A stretch of 63,522 nucleotides of DNA from Chloroflexota bacterium (GTDB lineage: Bacteria > Chloroflexota > Anaerolineae > Anaerolineales > Villigracilaceae), in contig JAEWVF010000015.1 in assembly GCA_023459215.1 (NCBI GenBank), positions 1 through 63,522 of the forward strand. Direction: 5' to 3'. Both the position numbers and the translations under genes were made by a program. Of this stretch, positions 49,555-57,130 are shown one piece after another; positions within the stretch are counted from its first letter, which is position 1; the number at the start of each line of letters is the position of its first letter. The notes beneath the pieces were generated by a model. That model was not told the origin of the DNA. It did no database searches and was given only the letters and a program-made list of their open reading frames with translations.

Positions 49555-50405
49555 TTCACACCTTTGGAAGAAAAGACAACCGTCTTGGCGACCGGGCAGA
49601 TGGCTTCGGAGGTGCATTCCAGGCAGGAAATGCACTGGTGATCGCGCACCGTGGTCTGGCTGTCAACGGGGATATTCATCGGGCACAGGATTGAACACGC
49701 GCCGTCGGCCTTGCAGGTTGTTTCGCTGCGGCGGATGCTGAATACCCGGAACAGGTTGCTCAGCCCGAGCACCGCTCCGTACGGACAGGCGTACTTGCAC
49801 CACGGGCGCTCGACGAACAGCGACAGGCCGAGGCTAATCCCCAGAATGGCCAGCCCGCCCAGGGCGACTTCGTCGCTCCAGAAGTTGAACAGGGCAAAAT
49901 AGGGATCATATTCGGCAAAGATGAGCGTGCCAGTGGCGGCGGTCATGTACAGCACCCAGGCCAGGACGAGATAACGCAGGTAGCGCAGGATATTGTCAAG
50001 TTTGGCTGGCACAAAGTGGTTGAACCGGCGTCGGAAGAGTTTTCGGCCAATGCCGCTGACCCATTCCTGGACTGTCCCGAGCGGGCAAACCCAGCCGCAA
50101 AACACCGGGCCAAACAGGATTGCCAACAGAAAGCCAATCATCATCAGCACAAAAGACGATTCGTGGATTTTCTGCACGAAGGTCCCGGCGGTGGCATACT
50201 GATAAATGGTCACCACCCCGCCAAACGGGCAAAGCGCGTGCAGCGAAGCGGTCGAAAGAAAGGGGATGCCCACGCCATTCTCGACCAGGGTATGATTGAC
50301 CGCGATCAGGGCAATCAACCCGAAAAAGAAAACCTGCACGACCCGGCGAATCCAGATGCTCCTGGAACGGAAAAGGCGGAACTTTTTACCGAACAAAGTG
50401 ATCAT
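49551..50405 (-). CDS. NapH/MauN-like 4Fe-4S membrane protein
   Basis: A 284-residue protein with about four spans and the typical CxxxCP motifs: CGWVCPLGTVQEW and CKYACPYGAVLGL, then two ferredoxin-type clusters at the C-terminus (CKADGACSILCPMNIPV and CISCLECTSEAICPV). NapH-type proteins pass electrons from quinol toward periplasmic or other acceptors. The acceptor here cannot be told; no nap, nos or mau gene is present. First gene of a two-gene unit. GGAGAAGCC precedes the ATG, and the 600-base gap upstream is mostly repeat. Confidence 0.88.
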   Translation of the reverse strand: MITLFGKKFRLFRSRSIWIRRVVQVFFFGLIALIAVNHTLVENGVGIPFLSTASLHALCPFGGVVTIYQYATAGTFVQKIHESSFVLMMIGFLLAILFGPVFCGWVCPLGTVQEWVSGIGRKLFRRRFNHFVPAKLDNILRYLRYLVLAWVLYMTAATGTLIFAEYDPYFALFNFWSDEVALGGLAILGISLGLSLFVERPWCKYACPYGAVLGLSNLFRVFSIRRSETTCKADGACSILCPMNIPVDSQTTVRDHQCISCLECTSEAICPVAKTVVFSSKGVK

Positions 50406-50627
50406 AAAGGCTTCTCCTGTAAATTTTATTAATCACAGTGTAATTTTTATTTGTGGCGTTTATAAAAAGCCTTTGTGAAGATTGTGTAAAGGGTTTGCGG
50501 TCATACTCCTTTCGATGGAGTTACGCTGTTGGATGGCAGCACGGAACCAAGTTCTGAGCGGAACAGTTTTTGCGCAGTCGAAGAACGATCTTCCGGCCAC
50601 ATCTGAGCAGCCGCCAAAACATGTATC
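50406..50627. other. Intergenic stretch before the second composite repeat
   Basis: 222 bases with a truncated copy of the CTGAGCGGAA...GCGCAGTCGAAG repeat word (50556-50583) and no convincing gene. TTTATAAAAAGCC (50459-50471) could be part of a promoter for the minus-strand Fe-S gene; this is not firm. Confidence 0.4.
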
Positions 50628-50985
50628 TACTTTGACAATGTCACATTTCGGCAGAGTGACGAAAACCTTTCACCACAACGGCGACAAAGTACCACAACGG
50701 AGGGCAAAAAACAAAAGAAACGGGTTTCCGTCGTGTTCCGTCGTTACCGTCGTGGTAAAAAAGAACACGCCAATCTTAATCTGACATTGTCGTACTACTC
50801 ACACCAGTCCTGCCTGCGCCAGTGCCGCCGGCACAGGTGAGCGGAGCGGTTTTTGCGCAGTCGAAGGCTGAATTACGCGGAAAATACCCTTCAACTACGC
50901 CGCGCAACCCTTCGGCAAGCTCAGGGGCGCGGCTCCGCCCAGAGCAAGAATCGCTAATTTTAAAATGGCCGTGAGCAGTTACCGA
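50628..50985. repeat. Composite intergenic repeat, copy 2
   Basis: Same order and orientation as copy 1 (9616-9945). The 160-base first part is bounded by TTGACAATGTCA (50632-50643) and TGACATTGTC (50782-50791), with the CACAACGG/CCGTCGTG hairpin inside (50672-50755). The second part runs from ACTCACACCAGTCC, through the GTGAGCGGAG palindrome (50837-50942), to GTGAGCAGTTACCG (ends 50984). Several small insertions differ from copy 1, mostly near 50905-50935. Confidence 0.8.
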
Positions 50986-51007
50986 AGCATGATAGAATAC
51001 CCGTTCT

Positions 51008-51250
51008 ATGAAAATTATCCGCGCTTCCGAGATTGGTTCCTACCTGTACTGCCGCCGCGCCTGGTGGTATCGCCATAAAGGGCTGGAACCGGCCAACCAG
51101 GCAGAAATGAGCGCCGGAACGGAACTGCACCGCCAGCATGGACGCAGCGTCCTGGCAGCAGGCATCCAGCGCAGCCTGGCCTGGATTCTGCTGCTGGCGG
51201 CGCTGGCGCTGTTGGCCTGGCTTGGCGTCCAGGGGCTGGTAGGCGGCTGA
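51008..51250 (+). CDS. Cas4-like nuclease, N-terminal part with membrane anchor
   Basis: An 80-residue protein. Residues 5-25 (RASEIGSYLYCRRAWWYRHK) match the N-terminal Cas4/RecB motif with the first Fe-S cysteine (Cys15), and G37-T-E-L-H41 gives the conserved motif I histidine. Residues about 56-74 (SLAWILLLAALALLAWLGVQ) are a membrane span, and the protein then stops. The next gene starts in the stop codon (TGATG, 51248-51252) and supplies the rest of the nuclease. A normal Cas4 is one chain of about 200 residues, so this is a split form. TAGAAT (50993-50998) may be its -10 box. Confidence 0.75.
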   Translation: MKIIRASEIGSYLYCRRAWWYRHKGLEPANQAEMSAGTELHRQHGRSVLAAGIQRSLAWILLLAALALLAWLGVQGLVGG

Positions 51251-51759
51251 TGCTTTATCTCGCCCTGGCGCTGCTGCTGGTGGCGCTCTTCCTGATCTGG
51301 CAATCCGGGCGCACCCGGCGCGCCTCCGGCCTGCCCGGCGGACGGGTCATCTATACCGATACCCGCGCCTGGGGTAAGCCGGAACGCCCGTTATACGCTC
51401 CCGGCCTGGCCCTGACCGGCAAACCGGATTACCTGGTCGAGCAGAACGGCAAAATCATCCCGGTCGAGGTCAAATCGGGCCACGCGCCGCAGCATCCGTA
51501 CGATTCGCACATCTACCAACTGGCCTCCTACTGCCTGCTGGTGGAAAAAACCTACGGCAAGCGCCCCCCGTACGGCATCATCCACTATCCCGACCGTGAT
51601 TTTGCCGTCGATTACACCGTCGAACTCGAAAACGCCCTGCTCGACATCCTGGCCGAGATGCGCCGCGATGAGCGCGCCGAATCGGTCGAGCGTTCGCACG
51701 ACAGCCGCGCCCGCTGCCAGGGTTGCGGATTCCGCGCAAACTGCGATGAAGCGCTCTAA
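51250..51759 (+). CDS. Cas4-like nuclease, catalytic part with membrane anchor
   Basis: A 169-residue protein. Residues 2-18 (LYLALALLLVALFLIWQ) are a membrane span. The PD-(D/E)xK core of the Cas4/Dna2 (DUF83) family follows: GKPDYLVE (D60), PVEVKSG (E73, K75) and the QxxxY motif IYQLASYCLL (Q90, Y94), then PPYGIIHYPDRD. The C-terminus ends C156-x2-C159-x5-C165 (CQGCGFRANC), three Fe-S ligands; the fourth is in the first gene. The two spans would place both halves on the cytoplasmic side. No cas1, cas2 or CRISPR array is nearby. NAD kinase follows after 28 bases. Confidence 0.78.
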   Translation: MLYLALALLLVALFLIWQSGRTRRASGLPGGRVIYTDTRAWGKPERPLYAPGLALTGKPDYLVEQNGKIIPVEVKSGHAPQHPYDSHIYQLASYCLLVEKTYGKRPPYGIIHYPDRDFAVDYTVELENALLDILAEMRRDERAESVERSHDSRARCQGCGFRANCDEAL

Positions 51760-51775
51760 TCCGGCGCGTTAATTG

Positions 51776-51781
51776 TATAAT
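51776..51781 (+). promoter_or_regulatory. -10 box 6 nt before ATG of NAD kinase (leaderless promoter candidate)
   Basis: TATAAT, then CGAACC, then the ATG at 51788. Same spacing as at 1910 and 26116. No Shine-Dalgarno fits before this ATG. Confidence 0.5.
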
Positions 51782-51787
51782 CGAACC

Positions 51788-52642
51788 ATGACCGACCTGA
51801 AGATAGCGATTGTCGCCCATCCGAAACTGGCCGATGCCATGCGCGAGGCCGGACTGGCCGCCGAATACCTTGCCAACAAGGGCATCCAGACTGCGCACGG
51901 CTCGCTGTACGACGAGATCCTGCGCAACCGGGTCAAAAGCGGTGAGTTCGATGTCCTGATTGCAATGGGCGGCGACGGCACCATCCTGCGCGCCGGCCAC
52001 CTGTGCGCCCCCTACGATGTGCCCATCCTGGGATTGAACAAAGGGCGCCTGGGCTTCCTGTTCCAGATCGACGACAAAGGCTGGGAACGGACTCTCGACC
52101 AACTCCTGGCCGGGGATTACTGGATCGAAAAACGGATGATGCTCAACGCCGAACACTTCCGCGCCGGAGAGTCGCACGGCGCCCGCCAGGCGGTCAACGA
52201 TGTGGTCGTAGCCCGCGGCAGCATGATGCGCCCGATCCACGTTAAGGCCAGCATCGACAAGCAATACCTGACCACCTATGTCTGCGATGGGCTGATTGCC
52301 TCGACCGCCACCGGCTCGACCGCTTACGCCCTGGCAGCCGGCGGACCGATTCTGCCGCCAGAACTGCGCAACATCCTGCTCATCCCCATTGCCCCACACT
52401 TGTCAGTCGACCGCGCAGTGGTCCTGGCCGAGGGCGCGACCGTCAGCATTACTGTCTTGAGTGAGAACAGTATCATGAGCATCGACGGCCAAACCCCAAT
52501 TGGGCTTGATGAAAACGACCGCATCGATGTGCGCGCTGGCGAAAACACCGTCAAACTGATCCGCTTTGGCAGCCCGGATTACTTCTACCGCAACCTGACC
52601 GCCCACATGAACCAAAATATCAGTATAGGACTCCCTCGATGA
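51788..52642 (+). CDS. nadK: NAD kinase
   Basis: A 284-residue NAD kinase that makes NADP from NAD with ATP or polyphosphate. GGDGTILRAGH is the phosphate-binding motif; GRLGFLFQID, LNDVVVARG-like AVNDVVVARGSMMRPIHV and DGLIASTATGSTAYALAAGG are the other conserved blocks, ending with SIDGQTPIGLDENDRIDVRA. The start at 51788 is chosen over an ATG 15 bases upstream, because the family begins 'LKIAIVAHP'. The B-box-type membrane protein gene overlaps its stop by 4 bases (ATGA), and recN follows that, so the three are likely one operon. Confidence 0.94.
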   Translation: MTDLKIAIVAHPKLADAMREAGLAAEYLANKGIQTAHGSLYDEILRNRVKSGEFDVLIAMGGDGTILRAGHLCAPYDVPILGLNKGRLGFLFQIDDKGWERTLDQLLAGDYWIEKRMMLNAEHFRAGESHGARQAVNDVVVARGSMMRPIHVKASIDKQYLTTYVCDGLIASTATGSTAYALAAGGPILPPELRNILLIPIAPHLSVDRAVVLAEGATVSITVLSENSIMSIDGQTPIGLDENDRIDVRAGENTVKLIRFGSPDYFYRNLTAHMNQNISIGLPR

Positions 52643-53151
52643 GCGAAGAAACCCTTTATTGTGCCAATCATCCCGATGTTGAAACCGTCCTGCGCTGCAA
52701 GAAATGCGAAAAACCGATCTGCGTCAAATGCGCTGTGCGCACGCCGACCGGCTATCAGTGCAAGGAATGCCTGCGCGGCCAGCAAAAAGTTTTTGAAACC
52801 AGCAAATCTTACGATTACATCACCGGCTTCATTACCGCCGCGATTCTTTCGGGCATCGGCAGTTTTGTCTTCACCCTGATCGGGTTCATCGGCTATTTCG
52901 GCTTTTTCATCGCCTTTGCCGCCGCCCCGACCATCGGCGTGATCATTGCCGAAGCCGTGCGCAGCGTAACCGGGCGGCGGCGCTCGCCCAACCTGTACAA
53001 AGTCATCCTGGCCGGCATCATCGTTGGCGCCATCCCGGTGATTTTATTCAACCTGTTCAACCTGTTTGGCCTGATCTTCCAGGGCATCTACCTGTTCCTG
53101 GCCGTCCCCACCGCCTATTACCGCATCTCCGGCATTCGCATCATCAAATAA
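52639..53151 (+). CDS. B-box-like zinc finger membrane protein, 170 aa
   Basis: Residues 1-50 form a Cys/His-rich zinc-binding unit (YCANHPDVETVLRCKKCEKP, then ICVKCAVRTPTGYQCKECLR), the B-box-like pattern seen in bacterial membrane proteins. Three spans follow (ITGFITAAILSGIGSFVFTL, IGYFGFFIAFAAAPTIGVII, LFNLFGLIFQGIYLFLAV). The role is unknown; such proteins often sit next to rhomboid or trafficking genes, which is not the case here. The ATG overlaps nadK's stop (ATGA), and recN starts 3 bases after the stop. Confidence 0.8.
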   Translation: MSEETLYCANHPDVETVLRCKKCEKPICVKCAVRTPTGYQCKECLRGQQKVFETSKSYDYITGFITAAILSGIGSFVFTLIGFIGYFGFFIAFAAAPTIGVIIAEAVRSVTGRRRSPNLYKVILAGIIVGAIPVILFNLFNLFGLIFQGIYLFLAVPTAYYRISGIRIIK

Positions 53152-53154
53152 CCT

Positions 53155-54888
53155 ATGCTCTCTGAACTTCGCATCGAAAATTTTGCCATCATTGATAAAC
53201 TCGCCCTCGATTTCGGCGCGGGACTGGTCATTTTTACCGGCGAAACCGGCGCGGGCAAATCCATCATCATGGATGCCCTCGAAATGCTGCTGGGCGGTCG
53301 GGCCGAAACCAGCGTCCTGCGCGCCGAAGCCGAACGCGCTTCGGTTGAAGGCGTTTTTAAGCTCAACGACGGCAACAAAACCGAAGTGCTCGAAGTTCTC
53401 AAACGCGAAGACCTGCTCGACGATGAAAACTACGTCACCCTGGCGCGCGAAGTCCGCCGCGAGGGACGTTCGACCGCCCGCGTCAATGGCCGCACGGTAA
53501 ACGTCGCCCTGCTGCGCGAGATTGGGGCCTATTTGGTGGATATTCACGGGCAGACCGAACACCTGTCCCTGCTGGATGTGCGCGCCCACCTCGGCCTGCT
53601 CGACCGTTTCGCCGGAGTCGACTCGCTCCTGGCCCATTACCGTCAAACCTACACCGCCCTGCAAGCCGTCCGCCGCGAGTTGGACGAATTGCGCCGCGCC
53701 CAGGCCGATTCCGAACGACGCATCGAAATGCTCACCTTCCAGGCCGAGGAGATTGAGTCGGCCCGCCTGAAACCCGGCGAAGACGAGGAACTGCGCCAGG
53801 AGCGTGACCGGCTGGCAAACGCCGAATCCCTGGCGGCCAACGCCCAGGAAGCCCTCGGCCTGATCGACGAAGGCTCCCCGGAAACGCCCGCCATCACCGA
53901 CCAATTCGGCCAGGCCGCCGCGGCCCTGTCCTCGCTGGCGCGCATCGACACCACCCAGGCCGAACTCTCGGCCCGCGCCGATGGGTTGCTCGAAAACCTG
54001 TCTGACCTGGCCGGCGACCTGCGCGATTACCTTGAAACCATCGAATACAATCCCAAGCGCCTGAACGAAGCCGAAGAACGTCTCGATCTGATGCACCGCC
54101 TGATGCGCAAATATGGCGGGACAATCGAATCCGTGCTGGCCTTTGGCGCAAAAGCCCGCGCCGACCTGGAAACCATCACCAACGCCGCCGAGAAAATCGG
54201 CGAGTTGCAGGAAAAAGAAGCCAAACTGCTCAAGGAACTGTCCGAACGCGGCACAGCCCTATCGGAAAAGCGCAAGAAAGCCGCCCAAATCCTGGCCAAA
54301 GGCATCGAAAACGAGTTGGGCGACCTGAAGATGGAACAGGCCCGCTTCTCGGTCGATTTCCAGACCAAGCCCGACCCGAACGGCCTGCCGCTTCCAGCCG
54401 GGCCGCGCGTCGCCTTCGACTCCTCCGGCTTCGACCGGGTCGAATTCCTGGTGGCCCCCAACCCCGGCGAAGGGCTGAAACCGCTGGCCAAGATTGCCTC
54501 CGGCGGCGAAACCTCGCGCCTGATGCTGGCCCTCAAGAACGTGCTGGCCAAGGCCGACCAGGTGCCTTCGCTCATCTTCGATGAAATCGACCAGGGCATC
54601 GGCGGGCGGGTCGGCCAGGTGGTCGGCCTGAAACTGTGGAACCTGGGACGCAGCCACCAGGTGTTGTGCATCACCCACCTGCCGCAATTGGCCGCTTTCG
54701 GCGACCAGCACTTCCGGGTTGAAAAAGTCATCAACAACGGCCGCACCACCACCAGCGTTGTCCGCCTTGAAAACGACGACCGTATGCTGGAACTGGCCCA
54801 AATGCTCGGCGAGGTCAGCGAGGGCACCCTGCGCTCAGCCAGCGACATCCTGCAATCGGCGCAAGCCCTGCGCAAGAAACCCGTCTGA
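53155..54888 (+). CDS. recN: DNA repair protein RecN
   Basis: A 577-residue SMC-like ATPase used in double-strand break repair. Walker A is FTGETGAGKSIIMDALEMLL (about residues 25-45); the region between is a coiled coil (residues about 160-380, for example ELRRAQADSERRIEMLTFQA). The C-terminal half has the ABC signature KIASGGETSRLMLALKNVLA, Walker B PSLIFDEIDQGIGGRVGQVV and the H-loop CITHLPQLAAFGDQHF. Length and order are as in RecN. It overlaps in operon with nadK and the membrane protein; the nadK-recN neighbourhood is common in bacteria. Confidence 0.96.
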   Translation: MLSELRIENFAIIDKLALDFGAGLVIFTGETGAGKSIIMDALEMLLGGRAETSVLRAEAERASVEGVFKLNDGNKTEVLEVLKREDLLDDENYVTLAREVRREGRSTARVNGRTVNVALLREIGAYLVDIHGQTEHLSLLDVRAHLGLLDRFAGVDSLLAHYRQTYTALQAVRRELDELRRAQADSERRIEMLTFQAEEIESARLKPGEDEELRQERDRLANAESLAANAQEALGLIDEGSPETPAITDQFGQAAAALSSLARIDTTQAELSARADGLLENLSDLAGDLRDYLETIEYNPKRLNEAEERLDLMHRLMRKYGGTIESVLAFGAKARADLETITNAAEKIGELQEKEAKLLKELSERGTALSEKRKKAAQILAKGIENELGDLKMEQARFSVDFQTKPDPNGLPLPAGPRVAFDSSGFDRVEFLVAPNPGEGLKPLAKIASGGETSRLMLALKNVLAKADQVPSLIFDEIDQGIGGRVGQVVGLKLWNLGRSHQVLCITHLPQLAAFGDQHFRVEKVINNGRTTTSVVRLENDDRMLELAQMLGEVSEGTLRSASDILQSAQALRKKPV

Positions 54889-55013
54889 ACCGCTTGAACG
54901 GCCTCGGGGCCTGAAATTCTAACAAAATTCCACCAAAAATCTACCAAAATCTACATTGCGCGGCGCGTTTTGTCCTGTAAAATACGATTCCAATTCGCCT
55001 ACAGGAAAACAGC

Positions 55014-56312
55014 ATGCTGCGCAAACAAATTCAACTTGGACTGGTACATGTTGCGGTCGCAATGACCCTCGTCCCAATCAATTCGACTCTTAACCGGGTC
55101 ATGATCAAGGAACTGGAAATTTCAGCCACGCTGGTGGCAATTCTGGCCTCCCTGCCTTATCTTTTCTCCCCGCTGCAAGTTGCAATCGGCTCTTATTCCG
55201 ACCGCCATCCCATCCTGGGATTCCGGCGCACGCCCTATATCGCCCTCGGGCTGCTGCTGTGCGTGATCGGCGTTATCGTTTCGCCGCAAGTGGCCTTCCT
55301 GATGGCGTCTTCGCCCGTTTTAGGCATCCTGGCCGCCGCCCTGGCCTTTGGCGCCTGGGGCATGGGCTACAACCTCTCGGCGGTTTCATATCTCTCACTG
55401 GCGACCGAGATCTCAGGCGAGAAATCGCGCGGACGCACCATTGCCATCATGTGGTTCATGATGATTGTCAGCATCATCCTGACATCCATCTCGATCAGCC
55501 GCATGGTCGAGCCGTACAGCCCGCAGGCCTTGGAGCAAGCCTTCATCGTAGTGGCCCTGGCCGCCCTGGGATTGGGCATCCTCGGCCTGATCAAAGTCGA
55601 AGAGCGTTCGGCGAAAGGGCAAACTCGCAGTGCGGAGGAGCACAGCCTGGGCGAAATGGTGCGGGTCATTCGTAAAAGCCCGCAGGTGACCACCTTTTTC
55701 TTCTACCTGCTCCTGCTGCTGGCCGCCATCCTCGGCCAGGATATCCTGCTCGAACCATTCGCCGCCGAGGCTTTCGGCATGACCGTCCAGCAGACCACGC
55801 GCATCACCTCGATCTGGGGAGTCAGCGTGCTGCTGGCCATCCTGGCTGCCGGAGCGTTGGAGCGCCGCGCACCGCGCAAAGCGGTAGCCCAGACCGGCAA
55901 CCTGGGCGCGCTAACCGGGTTCCTGTTCATCATCGCCGGCGGATTTTTGCAAAATAGCGCTGTTTTTTATGTGGGGGTTGTCCTGCTGGGCATCGGCACC
56001 GGTCTCTCGACGGTTGCCAACCTGGCCCTGATGTTTGACCTGACCCTGCCGGGTTATGTCGGCCTGTTCATCGGGGCCTGGGGCGTTTCGAATGCCATGT
56101 CACGCCTGGTCGGCACGCTGATGGCCGGTATCGTCCGCGATGTGGCCACATTCCTGACCGAAAACGCCCTGTTCGGGTATATGATTGTCTTTGGCATCGA
56201 AGCGCTGATGCTGGCCGCCGCCGCCGTCATGTTGACGCGCATCGACAGCAGCACCTTCCATCGCCAGGTGGAGATTCCATCGGCGGTGGAGCGGGTAGCG
56301 CTGTCAGATTAG
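55014..56312 (+). CDS. PucC-family (BCD) MFS transporter
   Basis: A 432-residue protein with 12 spans and PucC-type phrases: LVPINSTLNRVMIKELEISA, PLQVAIGSYSDRHPILGFRR with TPYIALGLLL, and GTGLSTVANLALMFDLTLPG with YVGLFIGAWGVSNAMSRLVG. The BCD family (PucC, LhaA) handles bacteriochlorophyll and light-harvesting assembly in phototrophs. No photosynthesis gene is present in this window, so here the role could be that of a general porphyrin-type or unknown transporter. It is followed at 14 bases by a MerR-type regulator gene. TAAAAT at 54979-54984 may be a -10 box. Confidence 0.82.
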   Translation: MLRKQIQLGLVHVAVAMTLVPINSTLNRVMIKELEISATLVAILASLPYLFSPLQVAIGSYSDRHPILGFRRTPYIALGLLLCVIGVIVSPQVAFLMASSPVLGILAAALAFGAWGMGYNLSAVSYLSLATEISGEKSRGRTIAIMWFMMIVSIILTSISISRMVEPYSPQALEQAFIVVALAALGLGILGLIKVEERSAKGQTRSAEEHSLGEMVRVIRKSPQVTTFFFYLLLLLAAILGQDILLEPFAAEAFGMTVQQTTRITSIWGVSVLLAILAAGALERRAPRKAVAQTGNLGALTGFLFIIAGGFLQNSAVFYVGVVLLGIGTGLSTVANLALMFDLTLPGYVGLFIGAWGVSNAMSRLVGTLMAGIVRDVATFLTENALFGYMIVFGIEALMLAAAAVMLTRIDSSTFHRQVEIPSAVERVALSD

Positions 56313-56326
56313 CCGGGGCAGGTTAA

Positions 56327-56962
56327 ATGGTGAACAGGCAACGGGAAGTCTGGTTAAAGCTCAACGATGTCGCCCAAATCCTGGGCGTGCATCCATCGAC
56401 AGTACGGTTGTGGTCGGATAAGGGCATCCTGCCCACCCACCGCACCTCCGGCAAGCACCGCCGCTACCTGCGCTCCGAGATTGAACTCTGGCAAAATACC
56501 ACCCGCGAAACCCGTGAACTGGAACCGGCCAGCGCCATGCAGAGCGCCATCGGACAGTTACGGATGCAAATCGCCGATGGCCGCCTGGAGGCGGAACCCT
56601 GGTACCAAAAACTGGATGAACCCGCCCGCGCCCAATATCGGGCCAGCGGCATGACCCTGGTGCGCGGGCTGATGAATTTCATGGCCAGCGACGGGGCCGA
56701 TTCGGCCAACGAGGCTTACGCCCTTGGCTACGAATACGCCTCGCGCGCGCGGCGCTACGGCTTGAACACGGTCGACGCCACCCGCGCCTTCCTTTTCTTC
56801 CGCAATACCTTGCTCGAGGCGATGATCAATACCTACGACGGCGCGCATGTGCCGCCCGGCCTGGCCTGGGGCAAAATGCTGAGCAAAATGCATGGCTTTA
56901 CCGACCAAATCCTGGTCAACCTGTTGCAAACCTACCAGACCCTCGAAGAAGCCCGCTCCTGA
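56327..56962 (+). CDS. MerR-type HTH regulator with C-terminal helical domain
   Basis: A 211-residue protein. The first 60 residues are a MerR/excisionase-like winged helix (LNDVAQILGVHPSTVRLWSD, then HRTSGKHRRYLRSEIELWQN). The second half (residues about 90-210) is an all-helical domain (YRASGMTLVRGLMNFMASDG, RRYGLNTVDATRAFLFFRNT) that resembles the RsbRD-N/globin-sensor-like type of ligand-binding bundle; this is an impression. It probably binds DNA and senses a signal to regulate the PucC-family gene just upstream. The terminator stem uses its last codons. Confidence 0.78.
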   Translation: MVNRQREVWLKLNDVAQILGVHPSTVRLWSDKGILPTHRTSGKHRRYLRSEIELWQNTTRETRELEPASAMQSAIGQLRMQIADGRLEAEPWYQKLDEPARAQYRASGMTLVRGLMNFMASDGADSANEAYALGYEYASRARRYGLNTVDATRAFLFFRNTLLEAMINTYDGAHVPPGLAWGKMLSKMHGFTDQILVNLLQTYQTLEEARS

Positions 56963-56984
56963 ACCAGGAACGGGCTTCTTTTTT
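56946..56984 (+). terminator. Terminator overlapping the end of the MerR-type gene
   Basis: AAGAAGCCCGCTCCTG (56946-56961) and CAGGAACGGGCTTCTT (56965-56980) pair with one mismatch and are followed by TTTT. The stop codon is at 56960-56962, so the left arm is coding sequence. Confidence 0.87.
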
Positions 56985-56997
56985 GAGCAATAATGTC

Positions 56998-57055
56998 CTG
57001 AGCGGAGCGCCCTTCGACTACAGGCTACGCCAACTGCGCTCCGCCCTCCGCTCAG
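56998..57055. repeat. CTGAGCGGAG palindromic repeat
   Basis: CTGAGCGGAG (56998-57007) pairs with CTCCGCTCAG (57046-57055); CCCTTCGACTACAGGCTACG lies inside. Same family as at 23475 and 36701. Confidence 0.8.
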
Positions 57056-57130
57056 GGCATGACGATTTATGTGAAAAAGCGCAGCCGAAAAACATTCGCA
57101 GGCTAATTATTCGACCTTTCCGAGAGTTCA

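Noticed and set aside
50482..50784. 100-codon frame within composite repeat copy 2
   Set aside because: Not conserved in copy 1; the codon pattern follows the palindromic repeat.
50628..51759. A CRISPR array or cas operon near the Cas4-like genes
   Set aside because: The repeats upstream are palindromic and not arranged as short direct repeats with spacers; no cas1, cas2 or effector gene is present.
55014..56312. PucC-family gene as proof of phototrophy
   Set aside because: One transporter is not enough; no bacteriochlorophyll or reaction-centre gene is in the window.
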